Shown here: in pieces, positions 28,407-36,752 of the stretch
Numbering within the stretch: position 1 is the stretch's first letter
Layout: the number at the start of each line of letters is the position of its first letter
NCBI RefSeq assembly: GCF_022059845.1
Contig: NZ_CP091851.1
Coordinates: 5,259,501-5,323,500 of the forward strand
DNA length: 64,000 nt
Reading direction: 5' to 3'
DNA from: Terrirubrum flagellatum
Lineage (GTDB): Bacteria > Pseudomonadota > Alphaproteobacteria > Rhizobiales > Beijerinckiaceae
Position numbers and translations under genes: made by a program
The notes under the pieces: model-generated
The model's database searches: none
What the model saw: the letters and a program-made list of their open reading frames with translations, nothing else
Told to the model about the DNA's origin: nothing

Positions 28407-29678
28407 TCAGGGGGCCTGACCGCCCATTCCGTAACGTCGATCGATGTAGGTCGCGACCATCGCCTTGAATTCAGAGGCGATTCCAGGGCCGCGCAAGGTC
28501 GCCGCCTTCTTTCCGTCGATGAAGACGGGGGCCACGGGGCTTTCGCCCGTGCCGGGAAGCGAAATGCCGATGTCAGCATGTTTGGATTCGCCCGGGCCGT
28601 TCACAATACACCCCATGACGGCGACATTGAGGTTCTCGACGCCGGGATAGACGCCGCGCCAGCCCGGCATCGAGGCGTGAATCCAACTCTGGATGTCGGA
28701 GGCGAGTTCCTGGAACACGGTCGAGGTCGTGCGGCCGCAGCCGGGGCAGGCCGCGACGAGCGGCACGAAGGTGCGGAAGCCCATGGTTTGCAGAAGCTCC
28801 TGCGCGACCTTCACTTCAAGGGTGCGGTCGCCGCCGGGCTCGGGTGTGAGGGACACGCGGATCGTGTCGCCGACGCCGTCCTGCAGCAGGATTCCCATGG
28901 CGGCGGAAGAGGCGACGATGCCCTTCGATCCCATGCCGGCTTCGGTCAGGCCGAGATGGAGCGCATAGTCGGAGCGGCGCGCAATCTCGCGATAGATCGC
29001 GATGAGGTCCTGCACCGCCGACACTTTCGCCGACAGAATGATGCGGTTCTTCGGCAGGCCGAGCTCTTCCGCGCGGCCGGCCGAAAGCAGTGCCGAACGC
29101 ACCATGGCTTCCCGCGTCACGGCGCGCGCCGAAACCGGACTCGGCGACGATGAATTGATGTCCATGAGCTGCGTCAGCAGCTCCTGATCGAGCGAGCCCC
29201 AGTTGGCGCCGATCCTCACCGCCTTGTCATGGCGCGCGGCGATTTCGATAATCTCGGCGAATTGCCGGTCCTTCTTCTCGCCGAAGCCGACATTACCTGG
29301 ATTGATGCGGTATTTCGCCAGAGCTTCGGCGCAGGCCGGATGCTCCTTCAGCAGCGTGTGGCCGATATAGTGGAAGTCGCCGATCAGCGGCGCGTCGATG
29401 CCGATGCGCGCCAGACGATCGCGGATATGCGGCACCGCGGCGGCTGCTTCCTTACGGTCGACGGTGATGCGCACGAGCTCCGAGCCCGCTTGCGCCAGCG
29501 CCGCGACCTGCCGCACGGTCGAGTCCACGTCGGCCGTGTCGGTGTTCGTCATCGATTGCACGACGACAGGCGCCGAGCCGCCGACCATGACCTTGCCGAC
29601 CATCACGCCAACCGTGCGCTGGCGTTCCGCCGGACCGGCATGGGTCGGCGCAATCACGGGATCAGGTATGGCGTTCAT
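28407..29678 (-). CDS. ispG: 4-hydroxy-3-methylbut-2-enyl diphosphate synthase IspG
   Basis: A [4Fe-4S] enzyme of the MEP isoprenoid pathway that converts MEcPP to HMBPP. The 423-residue protein has an N-terminal TIM barrel ([28 protein letters not shown]) and a C-terminal cluster domain with CPGCGR and GCIVNGPGE supplying the cysteines. The ATG at 29678 (MNAIPDPV) is chosen; the frame is open to 29798, but the additional 40 residues are Arg/His-rich and untypical. Together with ispA it is the second isoprenoid gene in the window. Confidence 0.96.
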   Translation of the reverse strand: MNAIPDPVIAPTHAGPAERQRTVGVMVGKVMVGGSAPVVVQSMTNTDTADVDSTVRQVAALAQAGSELVRITVDRKEAAAAVPHIRDRLARIGIDAPLIGDFHYIGHTLLKEHPACAEALAKYRINPGNVGFGEKKDRQFAEIIEIAARHDKAVRIGANWGSLDQELLTQLMDINSSSPSPVSARAVTREAMVRSALLSAGRAEELGLPKNRIILSAKVSAVQDLIAIYREIARRSDYALHLGLTEAGMGSKGIVASSAAMGILLQDGVGDTIRVSLTPEPGGDRTLEVKVAQELLQTMGFRTFVPLVAACPGCGRTTSTVFQELASDIQSWIHASMPGWRGVYPGVENLNVAVMGCIVNGPGESKHADIGISLPGTGESPVAPVFIDGKKAATLRGPGIASEFKAMVATYIDRRYGMGGQAP

Positions 29679-29740
29679 CGACCTGCTTGCGTGGAGTTCG
29701 CGCGGGCGTCGGCAGTGAGTGGCGGAAGCCGCCGGCCGGG

Positions 29741-30283
29741 TCAAGCCATGGCGACGGCGGTCGGCGCCGATAGGGAAGGCGCCCGGCAATGGGCGCAACG
29801 GCCTGACAATTCGAGCACGCGCGTCTCCGCCGCGAAGCCTTCGTGGCCGATCAGGCTGTTGAGACTCTTGGCGAGGTCGGGACTCGCGATCTCATCGACG
29901 CCGCCGCATTGGTCGCAGATCAGGAAGACGACCATTTCGCCCGGCGCATGAAAGTGCGGACAGGCGATGAAGGCGTTGCGGCTGGCGAGCTTGTGGGCGA
30001 AGCCCTCCGCGAGCAGAAAGTCGAGCGCGCGATAGACGGTGATCGGCGCCAGGCGGCGCTTGCCGCGCGCGCCGACCATCTCGATCAGGTCGTAGGCGCC
30101 GACCGCCTGATGGGTGGCGTAAAGCGCTTCGAGAACGGCGCGCCGGATCGGGGTCAGCCGGACGCCGCGTTGCGCGCACAGCCGCTCGACCTCGGCCAGG
30201 GCCTGCGGCGCGCGGCGCGCATGATCATGCGCATGTGAGCAGACCGTCTGCAGCCGGTGCGGATGATCGTGGGAATGATCCAT
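29741..30283 (-). CDS. zur: Fur family regulator, Zur-like, with His-rich N-terminus
   Basis: A metal-responsive repressor. The product (180 residues from the ATG at 30283) begins [21 protein letters not shown], a histidine-rich stretch. The Fur winged helix ([23 protein letters not shown]) and the dimer/metal domain with HFH, CDQCGG and CAHC follow; the two CxxC pairs form the structural zinc site. The short [16 protein letters not shown] recognition helix and the His-rich start favour zinc sensing (Zur) over iron, which is inference. A GTG at 30298 is an alternative start. No zinc transporter genes are adjacent. Confidence 0.85.
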   Translation of the reverse strand: MDHSHDHPHRLQTVCSHAHDHARRAPQALAEVERLCAQRGVRLTPIRRAVLEALYATHQAVGAYDLIEMVGARGKRRLAPITVYRALDFLLAEGFAHKLASRNAFIACPHFHAPGEMVVFLICDQCGGVDEIASPDLAKSLNSLIGHEGFAAETRVLELSGRCAHCRAPSLSAPTAVAMA

Positions 30284-30332
30284 AAGTCCCGTTACCACTC
30301 CTGCAGGCGAAACGCACCCGCGCGGCGGAAGC

Positions 30333-30995
30333 TCACCTGACGAAGCGCCAGACGCTGGCGCGCTTGATCTCGGCGTCCTCCAGCGCCCGCGTGACCGGCA
30401 CCATATAACTCGCGAGATGTTCGAGCCGCTCCTTTGGCAGATAGGAACGGCCGGGGTCGCCGACCAGCGCCAGCGCGCCGGCGTTGACGCGCTCGCTCAA
30501 CCAATCCGCGATGCGCGTCGCCATGTCGCGCTCATAAAACACGTCGCCGGCGCAGATGATGTCGGCGTCAGCAGCCGCACCGATCTTGTCGCCGGCCTCG
30601 ATCGCGATCCTTACTCCATTGACGCTCGCGTTGAGCGCAATCGCCGCAAGTGCGAATTCGTCGATCTCGTTCGCGATCACCGAAGCCGCGCCGGCCTGCG
30701 CCGCCGCAATGGCGACCAGACCTGATCCCGATGCGACATCAAACACGCGCTTGCCGCGCACGGTCTCGGGATGATCGAGGATGTAGCGCGCCAGCGCCTG
30801 ACCGCCGGCCCAGGCGAACGCCCAGAAGGGCGGCGGCAATCCCATCTCGCCAAGTTCTTCCTCGGTCTTCTCCCACAGCGCCGTCGCTTCATCGGCGACA
30901 TGCAGGCTGATCGACGGCGCATGCGGCGTCGGCGTGAGCCGCGTATGCGCGCGAATGAACGCTTCGCGATCCCGCGTGAGGGTTGAATCGTTCAT
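30333..30995 (-). CDS. Class I methyltransferase, ETFB-lysine methyltransferase-like
   Basis: A 220-residue SAM-dependent methyltransferase. It has motif I VFDVASGSGLVAIAAAQAGA, the acidic ANEID strand end, and the post-motif GDVFYERD, which resembles the DxFYD of METTL20-type enzymes that methylate lysines of the electron-transfer flavoprotein beta subunit. Bacterial members have been described in alphaproteobacteria. The start ATG at 30995 follows GAGCGGA and lies 5 bp after the quinone oxidoreductase stop, so the two form one operon. The substrate is inferred, not shown. Confidence 0.82.
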   Translation of the reverse strand: MNDSTLTRDREAFIRAHTRLTPTPHAPSISLHVADEATALWEKTEEELGEMGLPPPFWAFAWAGGQALARYILDHPETVRGKRVFDVASGSGLVAIAAAQAGAASVIANEIDEFALAAIALNASVNGVRIAIEAGDKIGAAADADIICAGDVFYERDMATRIADWLSERVNAGALALVGDPGRSYLPKERLEHLASYMVPVTRALEDAEIKRASVWRFVR

Positions 30996-31000
30996 TCCGC

Positions 31001-31978
31001 TCAGAAGCGCACCACCAGTTTGCCCTTCGCTTCGCGGCGCGTCAGCACATGCATGGCGTCGGCAATGCGCTCCGGCGGATAGATTTCGCCGACATGCGCG
31101 CGCAGGCGTCCCGCCGCAGCCCAATCGAGCAATTGCTGCAAATTCTTTCTGTGTTCGACCGGTTCGCGTTCGGTGAAAGCGCCCCAGAACACGCCGCGCA
31201 TGTCGCAGCCTTTGAGCAGGAGAAGATTGAGCGGAATTTTCGGAATTTCGCCGCCGGCGAATCCGATCACGAGATAGCGCCCGCGCCACGCCATGGCGCG
31301 CACCGCGGGCTCCGCGAGTTTGTCGCCGACGGGATCATAGAGAACATCAACGCCCTTGCCGCCCGTGAGCTCCTTCAGCCTTTTGCCGATATCTTCGCTG
31401 GCGTAATTGATCGTCTCGTCCGCGCCATGCTCGCGCGCCAGCGCGAGCTTGTCCTCCGAGGATGCGCAGGCGATCACGCGCGCGCCCATCAGCTTGCCGA
31501 TCTCGACGGCCGACAATCCCGTGCCGCCGGCGGCGCCGAGCACCGCGAGCGTTTCTCCCGATTTCAGCTCGCCGCGCTGGACGAGCGCATGCATGGAGGT
31601 GCCATAGGTGACGAACATGCCGGCGGCGGACTCATCGCTGAGTCCATCAGGAATCGCGACGAGGCGCGTCTGCGGCGCGATCACGCGATCGCGGCAGCAG
31701 CCATGGCCGAGAAAGCCGGCGACGCGCTGGCCCACGGAAAATCCTGTCACGCCATCGCCAAGCGCCGCGACCTTGCCGGCGAATTCGGCGCCCGGCGAAA
31801 AGGGGAAGGGCGGTTTGATCTGGTACTTGCCCTGAATGATCAGCGTGTCGAAGAAATTCAGCGCGGTCGCGGCGACCTTCACCGCGACTTCGCCGGGTCC
31901 CGGCATGGCGTCGGGAATCTGCTCGACGGTCAGCGTTTCGGGCGGTCCATAGGCTTTGCAGAGAATGGCGGTGGCCAT
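31001..31978 (-). CDS. Zinc-independent quinone oxidoreductase, MDR superfamily
   Basis: A 325-residue medium-chain reductase of the NADPH:quinone oxidoreductase type. The N-terminal GroES-like domain (PGPGEVAVKVAATALNFFDT) lacks the catalytic zinc cysteines. The Rossmann domain carries VLGAAGGTGLSAVEIGKLMG for NADPH and VDVLYDPVGDKLAEPAV. It may reduce quinones or activated enones; the true substrate is unknown. It precedes the methyltransferase gene by 5 bp. The start is the ATG at 31978. Confidence 0.93.
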   Translation of the reverse strand: MATAILCKAYGPPETLTVEQIPDAMPGPGEVAVKVAATALNFFDTLIIQGKYQIKPPFPFSPGAEFAGKVAALGDGVTGFSVGQRVAGFLGHGCCRDRVIAPQTRLVAIPDGLSDESAAGMFVTYGTSMHALVQRGELKSGETLAVLGAAGGTGLSAVEIGKLMGARVIACASSEDKLALAREHGADETINYASEDIGKRLKELTGGKGVDVLYDPVGDKLAEPAVRAMAWRGRYLVIGFAGGEIPKIPLNLLLLKGCDMRGVFWGAFTEREPVEHRKNLQQLLDWAAAGRLRAHVGEIYPPERIADAMHVLTRREAKGKLVVRF

Positions 31979-32080
31979 GGCCGTCTCCCGGGGACGAGTT
32001 GATCTTCGGGAGAGGTAGCCGCCCGAGCGCCTGCGCGCGAGCGTCTTGTGAGGGGCTTTCCCGGATCGGGGATCGTCCGT

Positions 32081-32356
32081 TCAGAGGCGGGTGAGCCGGC
32101 TGCGTTCGTCGACGGCGGCGACGCGGGCCATGTCGAAGAGATAGACGAGGAAGGAGAGATCAGCCTCGCGCGCCAGTTCGGCGAGGCGGAAGGCGTGCTT
32201 CTCCAGCGCCTTGCAGGTCTCGATCTGGGAGAGGATGCGGGCTTCGCGCGCCGCCCGCGCCAGTTTCTTGGTTTCCTGCCTGGGATCATCGCCGCTGTTC
32301 GCAAGCTGAAGCGGCGGAGCGATTCGCAACTCACCTTCAGGCTTGGGCGCCGGCAT
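32081..32356 (-). CDS. Hypothetical small helical protein
   Basis: A 91-residue protein with no recognised family. After a proline-containing start (MPAPKPEGELRIAPP) it is predicted helical (ETKKLARAAREARILSQIET, then FRLAELAREADLSFLVYLFD). There is no signal peptide. It lies alone, with an unusually AT-rich stretch upstream (32380-32450) that probably holds divergent promoters for it and for the exported-protein/RNase T2 pair. The antisense frame at 32048-32386 looks like a shadow. Confidence 0.6.
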   Translation of the reverse strand: MPAPKPEGELRIAPPLQLANSGDDPRQETKKLARAAREARILSQIETCKALEKHAFRLAELAREADLSFLVYLFDMARVAAVDERSRLTRL

Positions 32357-32527
32357 GGAGCAATCCGATCACGGGAATCACCATAATCTACGAGATCATA
32401 GTCCTATATGCAACTTAAAATATATGCTGTGCAAAAATGCCCTTATAGATCGTAGGAGGGGCGCACGCCGCTTGTCTTGACCCTTTCATGCGCGGCGAGC
32501 ACTGTGAAATGTCAGGAGATTTCGACC

Positions 32528-32974
32528 ATGCGACGATTCGTTCGTCTGTTTGCGTTTGCGGCTGCGGCGGGCCTCGCCACAATGGCGGTGTCGTCGGCGC
32601 GCACCATCATTCCGGCCGAGCAGCGCGATCCGTCTTGGTCGGGCGCGATTCCGGCCTGCGGCGATCCGGCCGTGATCTCCGACGTGCAGCAGCAATTCGC
32701 CCAGCGCGAGGACAATTACTGGCGGCTGGGGCTGAGGATTTCGAGCGTCGACCGCATCCGCTCGATCGGCTACCAGCCCTGGGGCGCCGACTATATCCCG
32801 CGGCGATTCTGTGTGGCGCGGGCCATCATGTCGGACGGACGCGTGCGCACGCTGAGCTACAACATCATCGAGCGCGGCGCGATCATCGGCTGGAGCTGGG
32901 GCACGGAGTGGTGCGTCTCCGGCCTCGATCGCGAATTCTATTTCGCGCCTGACTGCAAGATGGCGCGCCCCTGA
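32528..32974 (+). CDS. Exported protein of unknown function next to RNase T2
   Basis: A 148-residue secreted protein. The signal peptide is MRRFVRLFAFAAAAGLATMA (cleavage near SSA-RTI). The mature part has four cysteines (PACGDPAVI, RRFCVARA, EWCVSGLD, PDCKMARP), two likely disulfides, and a compact beta-rich region (VRTLSYNIIERGAIIGWSWG). The ATG at 32528 follows CAGGAG. It ends 4 bp before the RNase T2 gene, so the two are co-transcribed and both go to the periplasm or outside. The role is unknown; a partner or substrate-handling role is a guess. Confidence 0.82.
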   Translation: MRRFVRLFAFAAAAGLATMAVSSARTIIPAEQRDPSWSGAIPACGDPAVISDVQQQFAQREDNYWRLGLRISSVDRIRSIGYQPWGADYIPRRFCVARAIMSDGRVRTLSYNIIERGAIIGWSWGTEWCVSGLDREFYFAPDCKMARP

Positions 32975-32978
32975 GCTG

Positions 32979-33638
32979 ATGCGCGCTTTCCTTATCGCGT
33001 CAGGAGTCTGGCTCTCCGTCGCGCTTCCTGCATTTGCGCAGCGCGGCGGCGAACAGCGCGGCGCATCGCCCGGCGATTTCGATTTTTATGTGCTGGCGCT
33101 GTCATGGTCGCCGGGCTTCTGTGCGCTCGAAGGCGACCGCAAGGGGCGCGCGCAATGCGACAGCGGCTCCGGCGCGGGCTTCGTACTGCATGGCCTCTGG
33201 CCGCAATATGAGCGCGGCTTTCCGACCGAATGCGGCGCCGACCGGCAGCCGACGCGCATCGCCATGGATGCGGCGCGCGGCGTCTATCCCGACGCCGGCC
33301 TCGCGCGCTACGAATGGCGCAAGCACGGAACCTGTTCAGGGTTGCCGCCGCAGGGCTACTTCAACGCGGCGCGACAGGCGAAAGAGAGCGTGCGCATTCC
33401 CGATCGCTTCCGTGAGCTCAACCGCGATGCGCGCATGGATCCGCGCGAGATCGAACGCGCCTTCGTCGCGGCGAATCCAGGCCTGCGCGCCGACATGATC
33501 TCGGTCGCGTGCCAACGCGGCGTGCTGCAGGAAGTGCGCGTCTGCTTTGACAAGTCGCTGAAGGGATTCCGATCGTGCCCGGAAGTCGGCCAGCGCGACT
33601 GCCGCGGCGGCGACATCGACGTGCCGGCGATGCGCTGA
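32979..33638 (+). CDS. Secreted ribonuclease T2
   Basis: A non-specific endoribonuclease that works through a 2',3'-cyclic phosphate. The 219-residue precursor has a signal peptide (MRAFLIASGVWLSVALPAFA). Both catalytic blocks are present: CAS I FVLHGLWPQYE and CAS II YEWRKHGTCSG, with the key histidines and glutamate. At least six cysteines support disulfides in the periplasm. It follows the exported protein gene by 4 bp. The likely role is RNA scavenging. Confidence 0.95.
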   Translation: MRAFLIASGVWLSVALPAFAQRGGEQRGASPGDFDFYVLALSWSPGFCALEGDRKGRAQCDSGSGAGFVLHGLWPQYERGFPTECGADRQPTRIAMDAARGVYPDAGLARYEWRKHGTCSGLPPQGYFNAARQAKESVRIPDRFRELNRDARMDPREIERAFVAANPGLRADMISVACQRGVLQEVRVCFDKSLKGFRSCPEVGQRDCRGGDIDVPAMR

Positions 33639-33681
33639 CGTCCTTGTCATCGCAACCGGCGGCGGCCGAAGCGATCAACAC

Positions 33682-34596
33682 ATGAACTATCGTCACGCCT
33701 TTCACGCCGGCAATTTTGCCGACATCCTCAAGCATCTCACGCTGGCGCGCATTCTCGCGGCGTTGAAGCGCAAGGACGGCGCGTTCCGCATCATCGACAC
33801 CCATGCCGGCGCCGGCCTCTATGATCTCTCGGGCGACGAGGCGGGGCGCGCCGGCGAATGGCGCGATGGCGTCGCGCGTCTTGATGATGCGCGCATGAGC
33901 GATGCGGCCGAGGCGCTTGCCGATGATTTCCGCGCCGCGCTCGCCGATGTCAGGCGCGAGCGTGGCGCTTCGATCTATCCCGGCTCGCCCGAAATCGCGC
34001 GCCGGCTGATGCGCGCGCAGGACAAGCTCATTCTGTCAGAGGCGCATATCGGCACGGCCGATGCGTTGCGTGGCGCGATCGGGCGCGACCGGCGCGTCAA
34101 GATTCTCCCGCAGGATGGCTGGATCACGCTCAACGCGGTGATCCCGCCGCCGGAGCGTCGCGGCGTCGTCTTGATCGATCCGGCCTTCGAGGATGCTGAT
34201 GAATTCGCAGTGATCGCGAAAAAGCTGCCGCAGGCGGTCCGCAAATGGCCGACGGGGATTTTCGCGCTCTGGCACCCGATCAAGGATCCCGCCATCGTCG
34301 AGCGTTTCATGCGCGCCATGGTTGAAGCCGGAGTTGAAAAGATGCTGCGGGCGGAGCTCGCCGTCGATCGGCCGGAGGCGCGCGGCCTGCCGGCTTGCGG
34401 CATGCTGATCGTCAATCCGCCCTTTACGCTGCATGACGAGCTTGAAATCCTGCTGCCGGAGCTGGCGCGGCTCCTCGGCCGCAGCGCGGCGCGCTGGCGC
34501 AACGATTGGCTTGCGCCCGAACGCGCCGCGGTGTCATCTGCCGCGCCCGGCGAGGCGAGCGGTTCGCAGGTCCGGCAGGGGAGAAAAGTTCGATGA
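33682..34596 (+). CDS. rlmJ: 23S rRNA (adenine-2030-N6) methyltransferase RlmJ
   Basis: Methylates A2030 of 23S rRNA. The 304-residue protein begins MNYRHAFHAGNFADILKHLT, the hallmark of the RlmJ/YhiR family, and continues with the SAM motif IDTHAGAGLYDL. The catalytic motif appears as LIDPAFED, in the position of the family DPPY/DPxFE element, with LIVNPPFTLHDELEILLPEL near the end. Its stop overlaps the GST start by four bases (ATGA), indicating coupled translation. Confidence 0.95.
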   Translation: MNYRHAFHAGNFADILKHLTLARILAALKRKDGAFRIIDTHAGAGLYDLSGDEAGRAGEWRDGVARLDDARMSDAAEALADDFRAALADVRRERGASIYPGSPEIARRLMRAQDKLILSEAHIGTADALRGAIGRDRRVKILPQDGWITLNAVIPPPERRGVVLIDPAFEDADEFAVIAKKLPQAVRKWPTGIFALWHPIKDPAIVERFMRAMVEAGVEKMLRAELAVDRPEARGLPACGMLIVNPPFTLHDELEILLPELARLLGRSAARWRNDWLAPERAAVSSAAPGEASGSQVRQGRKVR

Positions 34597-35198
34597 TGAT
34601 CTTGCGTTCGTCGGCCGCGTCTCCGTTCGGTCGCAAGGTCAAGATCGCGATCGCGCTGCTTGGCCTGACCGATCAGGTCAAGGTCGAGGCGACCGACACG
34701 AATGATGCCGGCGATTCGATTCGTCAGCAGAATCCGCTCGGCAAGATTCCTACTCTGGTGCTGGAAAATGGCGCGTCGCTCTATGATTCCCGCGTCATCC
34801 TCGAATATCTCGACAGCGTCGCCGGCGGCGGCAAGATCATCCCGAACGGGCCGGCGCGATTTGACGCGCTGGTGTTGCAGGCGCTCGCGGACGGGCTGAT
34901 GGATGCGGCGCTGCTGCAGGTCTATGAAGGGCGCTATCGCGAAGCCGACAAACATGAGCCGAAATGGCTGACGCATCAGGCCGGCAAGGTGGAGCGCGCG
35001 CTCGCCGCGCTGGAGCCCTCGCCGCCTTCGCTGCCGGCGACGCCGCATGTCGGCGTCATCGCGCTCGCCTGCGCGCTCGGCTATCTCGATCTGCGCTTCA
35101 ACGGAGAATGGCGCAAGGGCCATCCGAATCTGGTGGCGTTCCTCGACAATTTCGCGGGACGCGTGCCGGCGTTCGAAGAGACAAGATTCAAGGGGTGA
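34593..35198 (+). CDS. Glutathione S-transferase family protein
   Basis: A 201-residue protein with a thioredoxin-fold N-terminal domain (MMILRSSAASPFGRKVKIAI) including the Ser of the S/C-x-x-x-GRK region. The cis-proline NPLGKIPTLVLENG and the DSRVILEYLD glutathione contact follow, with an all-helical C-terminal domain (FDALVLQALADGLMDAALLQ). The ATG at 34593 overlaps the rlmJ stop and has AGGGGAG upstream; the longer frame from 34506 would lie inside rlmJ. The substrate is unknown. Confidence 0.93.
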   Translation: MMILRSSAASPFGRKVKIAIALLGLTDQVKVEATDTNDAGDSIRQQNPLGKIPTLVLENGASLYDSRVILEYLDSVAGGGKIIPNGPARFDALVLQALADGLMDAALLQVYEGRYREADKHEPKWLTHQAGKVERALAALEPSPPSLPATPHVGVIALACALGYLDLRFNGEWRKGHPNLVAFLDNFAGRVPAFEETRFKG

Positions 35199-35210
35199 CG
35201 CGGGGCGCGC

Positions 35211-35978
35211 ATGAGCGCGGGAATTGATCCGCCCGTCGCATTGGTGACAGGCGCGGCGCGGCGCATCGGGCGCGCGATCGCGCTCCGGCTCGCGCGAGAA
35301 GGCTATGCGGTCGCGCTGCATTGCAGCCAGTCGCTTCAGGAAGCCCAGTCTCTGCAGAAATCGATTGAGATTTCGGGCGGCCGCGCGGTCGTTCTGCAGG
35401 CCGATCTCGCTGACGCCGATTCCTGCGCGCGGTTGATCTCGGACTGCTTCGACAAGTTCGGTTCGCTTGCGCTGCTCGTCAACAACGCCTCGATCTTCGA
35501 AGCCGATGACGCCGAGAGCTTCACGCTGGAAAGCCTGAGCGGCCATCTCGACATTAATCTGCGCGCGCCCTTGCTGCTGGCGCGCGACATGGCGAAGGCG
35601 TTGCCCGCGGAGACGAGCGCCTCCGTCGTCAATATCCTCGATCAGCGCGTGGCGAAGCTGACGCCGCAATTCTTCAGCTACACCTTGTCGAAATCGGCGC
35701 TGGAGACAGCGACGCATCTGATGGCGCAGAGCCTTGCGCCGCGTCTTCGCGTCAATTCAGTGGCGCCGGGCCCGACCTTCGCCAATATCAGGCAATCGCC
35801 GGAGGATTTCGCGGCGCAGGCGGCGGCGACGCCGCTTGGCGAGCCGATCGCCGCCGAAGAGATCGCGGACGCCGTGATCTATCTCGCCAACGCGCGCAGC
35901 GTCACGGGCCAGACGATCTTCGTCGACGCCGGCCAGCGGCTTGCGTGGAAAACCATCGACGTCGCCGGCAGTGAATGA
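35211..35978 (+). CDS. Short-chain dehydrogenase, pteridine reductase/FolM-like
   Basis: A 255-residue SDR enzyme. The cofactor motif TGAARRIGRAIA, with two Arg, is typical of PTR1/FolM-type NADPH pteridine reductases. NNASIFEAD and the catalytic YTLSKSALE follow, and DQRVAKLTPQFFSY replaces the usual serine by an aspartate, as in pteridine reductases. It may reduce dihydromonapterin or dihydrofolate (inference). It is 12 bp after the GST gene. Its stop codon ends exactly where the pgeF stop begins on the other strand, leaving no intergenic base. Confidence 0.85.
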   Translation: MSAGIDPPVALVTGAARRIGRAIALRLAREGYAVALHCSQSLQEAQSLQKSIEISGGRAVVLQADLADADSCARLISDCFDKFGSLALLVNNASIFEADDAESFTLESLSGHLDINLRAPLLLARDMAKALPAETSASVVNILDQRVAKLTPQFFSYTLSKSALETATHLMAQSLAPRLRVNSVAPGPTFANIRQSPEDFAAQAAATPLGEPIAAEEIADAVIYLANARSVTGQTIFVDAGQRLAWKTIDVAGSE

Positions 35979-36752
35979 TCAGAATACCGCGATCGCCGAG
36001 ATGAGCCGGCCATAATCTGGTTCGTTGCAATGCACCGAGCGCCGATAACTGTAGAAAAGTTCTTCGTTCGCATAGGTGTCGGATGCGAAATTGACAGCCG
36101 TCACGCCAGTCCGCTCCAGCCGCATGATGATGAAAGCGGGCAGGTCGAACATGGCGTGCCCTTCCTTTTGCGAGGGAGAGAAGAAGCGCAGGAACGCCGC
36201 ATCGCTTTCTCGAAAGCGCGCGACGAATTCGGGGCCGACCTCATAGCTCTTCGGTCCGATCGTGGGGCCAAGCACCGCGACGATGTCCTCGCGTTGCGCG
36301 CCGAGTTTCTCCATGGCGGCGATCGTGTTTTCGAGAACGCCGGTGAAGGCGCCTTTCCAGCCGGCATGCGCCGCGCCGACGACGCGCCGCCTGCGATCAG
36401 CGAACAGCACCGGCCCGCAATCCGCATGCGCGACGCCGATCGCAATCCCCGGCGTCGTCGTCACCATCGCGTCCGCCTTCGGACGTTCGCCGGGATGCTG
36501 GCGCTCGACTACGATTACATCAGGCGAATGCACCTGATGCACGGTCACAAGACGGTTTTCGGCGACGCCCAGCGCGCGGCACATGCGCGCGCGATTCTCC
36601 AGCACATGCTCGCGCTCGTCGTTCGAACCGATGCCGCCATTGAGGGAGGCAAAAATGCCGCCTGAGACGCCGCCTTGCCGTGTGAAGAAAGCGTGCCGCA
36701 GATGCGCGATTTCGGTGAGCTCCGGCGCGGAAATGAAGACGGCGTCGGTCAT
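35979..36752 (-). CDS. pgeF: Peptidoglycan editing factor / polyphenol oxidase family (PgeF, YfiH)
   Basis: A purine nucleoside-active laccase-like family (DUF152) whose E. coli member removes misincorporated amino acids from peptidoglycan precursors. The 257-residue protein shows LVTVHQVHSPDVIVV, GVAHADCGPVLFAD and VVGAAHAGWKGAFTGVLENT, giving the His-Cys-His metal site, and YSYRRS near the end. It is the last gene of the lgt-midA-pgeF unit; its ATG overlaps the midA-like stop (ATGA). Confidence 0.93.
   Translation of the reverse strand: MTDAVFISAPELTEIAHLRHAFFTRQGGVSGGIFASLNGGIGSNDEREHVLENRARMCRALGVAENRLVTVHQVHSPDVIVVERQHPGERPKADAMVTTTPGIAIGVAHADCGPVLFADRRRRVVGAAHAGWKGAFTGVLENTIAAMEKLGAQREDIVAVLGPTIGPKSYEVGPEFVARFRESDAAFLRFFSPSQKEGHAMFDLPAFIIMRLERTGVTAVNFASDTYANEELFYSYRRSVHCNEPDYGRLISAIAVF

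Noticed and set aside
33975-35717. Minus-strand open frame of 580 codons over rlmJ, GST and SDR
   Set aside because: It spans three recognisable genes in antisense and encodes an Arg/Gln-rich product typical of shadow frames.
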